6,344 bases of DNA from Nocardia sp. (GTDB taxonomy: Bacteria; Actinomycetota; Actinomycetes; Mycobacteriales; Mycobacteriaceae), in assembly GCA_017354515.1 (NCBI GenBank), contig JAFMQT010000280.1:1-6344 (forward strand), in the 5' to 3' direction. The first letter of the stretch is position 1, and each line of letters opens with the position of its first letter. Positions 5,648 to 6,344 of this stretch are shown here, in pieces. A program made the translations under genes and the position numbers. Under the pieces are notes generated by a model. That model saw only the letters and a list, made by a program, of their open reading frames with translations, had not been told where the DNA came from and made no database searches.

Positions 5648-5664
5648 TCGGCACACACCGAGGC

Positions 5665-6344
5665 GTGAACGAGATTCCCGATCCGTTCGACACCGCCGCC
5701 CTGCGTGCGGCCGTGCTCACCGCGTGGCGTGATTCACCGACCCGGCTGCGTGAGGATTCGGCGACCGAGGCCGATCTGGTCCGTGCCGGATATCGCGATC
5801 GGCTGCTCACCGAACTCGCGCAGAATGCCGCCGACGCCGCGGTCAAGGCCGATGTCGCGGGCCGGCTCGGCGTCACCCTGCGCGGCCGGGCTCTGCATAT
5901 TGCCAATACCGGTGCGCCACTGGATATTTCCGGTGTCCATTCGCTGACCGCCCTGCGCGCCTCGGCCAAATCGGAGTCGGCGGCAGCCGTCGGTCGGTTC
6001 GGGGTCGGTTTCACCGCGGTGCTGTCCGCGGGTGAGGAGATCGAATTCCGTTCCACCACCGGATCATTGCGTTTTTCCCGCGCCGACACCCGGGTCGTGA
6101 TGCGTGAGCGTGGCATCGAATTGCCCCGTGGCGCCGAATATTCCGAACCCCCAGTGCTGCGGCTGGCCTGGCCGGTGGACGCGGGGCCCGAAACCGGATT
6201 CGACAGCGAGATCGTGGTGTGGTTGCGCGAGGGCGTCGATGCGAGTGCGCTGCTGGAATCGATGCGGACCGAAGCGCCCGACCTGCTCCTGGAGCTGCCC
6301 GGCTTACGGTCGATCCGCATCGAGGAGTACGAATCCTGGAGTGC
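5665..6344 (+). CDS. sacsin/Hsp90-like GHKL ATP-binding protein, N-terminal part (runs off right edge)
   Basis: An open frame of 226 codons that continues past the window with no stop. The start is a GTG 17 bp after the DUF3027 stop (MNEIPDPFDTAALR). Motifs follow the GHKL ATPase fold: an N-box in LLTELAQNAADAA (47-59) with E50, N54 and D57; a G1-like IANTGAPLD (79-87) in which Asn replaces the usual Asp; SLTALRASAKS (93-103); and a glycine-rich lid GRFGVGFTAVLS (110-121). The relaxed G1 motif and lid resemble the sacsin N-terminal type more than DNA gyrase or histidine kinases. ATP binding is likely; hydrolysis and client are unknown. AGG sits only 1 nt from the GTG, so the ribosome site is poor and translation may depend on the upstream gene. 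A rare TTA leucine codon occurs at 6304-6306. The same strand and short gap suggest an operon with DUF3027. Confidence 0.85.
   Translation, partial: MNEIPDPFDTAALRAAVLTAWRDSPTRLREDSATEADLVRAGYRDRLLTELAQNAADAAVKADVAGRLGVTLRGRALHIANTGAPLDISGVHSLTALRASAKSESAAAVGRFGVGFTAVLSAGEEIEFRSTTGSLRFSRADTRVVMRERGIELPRGAEYSEPPVLRLAWPVDAGPETGFDSEIVVWLREGVDASALLESMRTEAPDLLLELPGLRSIRIEEYESWS

Noticed and set aside
4422..6320. 632-codon open frame on the minus strand across the DUF3027 and ATPase genes
   Set aside because: It runs antisense to two genes with clear family motifs. Its Arg/Ser/Pro-rich protein, with CRSSQ repeats, is the reverse reading of the 18-bp repeat array and of high-GC codons.

Overview
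This window is GC-rich, densely coded actinobacterial DNA. The gene set points to the Corynebacteriales, and a Nocardia-like organism is the best guess. The cold-shock protein carries the conserved C-terminal extension of the mycobacterial CspB (Rv0871) type. Its neighbours are a DUF2771 protein, a large MFS protein and a DUF3027 protein, which I recall as relatives of M. tuberculosis Rv0875c, Rv0876c and Rv0883c. No mobile element, tRNA, rRNA or CRISPR array was seen.

Layout, left to right. Positions 1-69 hold no gene but contain a perfect CRP/GlxR-type palindrome. A small two-helix membrane protein (minus strand, 70-291) diverges from the cold-shock gene (plus strand, start 545). The roughly 250 bp between them hold a CsoR/RicR-like palindrome, a 14-bp direct repeat and nested inverted repeats in X-Y-X'-Y' order. 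These could fold as an RNA pseudoknot just upstream of the cold-shock start. The cold-shock gene ends tail to tail with the DUF2771 gene, and their stop codons are the two arms of a 14-bp perfect palindrome.

Positions 4169 down to 983 (minus strand) look like one operon: a lipoprotein glutaminyl-peptide cyclotransferase, a 12-helix MFS protein with a long disordered N-terminus, and the DUF2771 membrane-anchored protein. MFS and DUF2771 overlap by 4 bp (GTGA). This suggests a cell-envelope or export function, but the substrate is unknown.

The cyclotransferase and the DUF3027 gene diverge with first codon bases only 18 bp apart. Each start sits 7 nt after a -10-like hexamer, and the two hexamers overlap. 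This looks like a bidirectional, leaderless promoter. The DUF3027 protein has four cysteines in C-x2-C-x16-C-x16-C spacing and an unusual Thr/Gly/Glu-rich C-terminal half built from hexapeptide repeats, with an 18-bp in-frame tandem array at its 3' end. A GHKL/sacsin-like ATP-binding protein starts 17 bp downstream and runs off the right edge.

The strongest leads are the candidate structured 5' leader of the cold-shock gene, the 18-bp-spaced bidirectional leaderless promoter, and the repeat-bearing DUF3027 paired with a sacsin-like ATPase.
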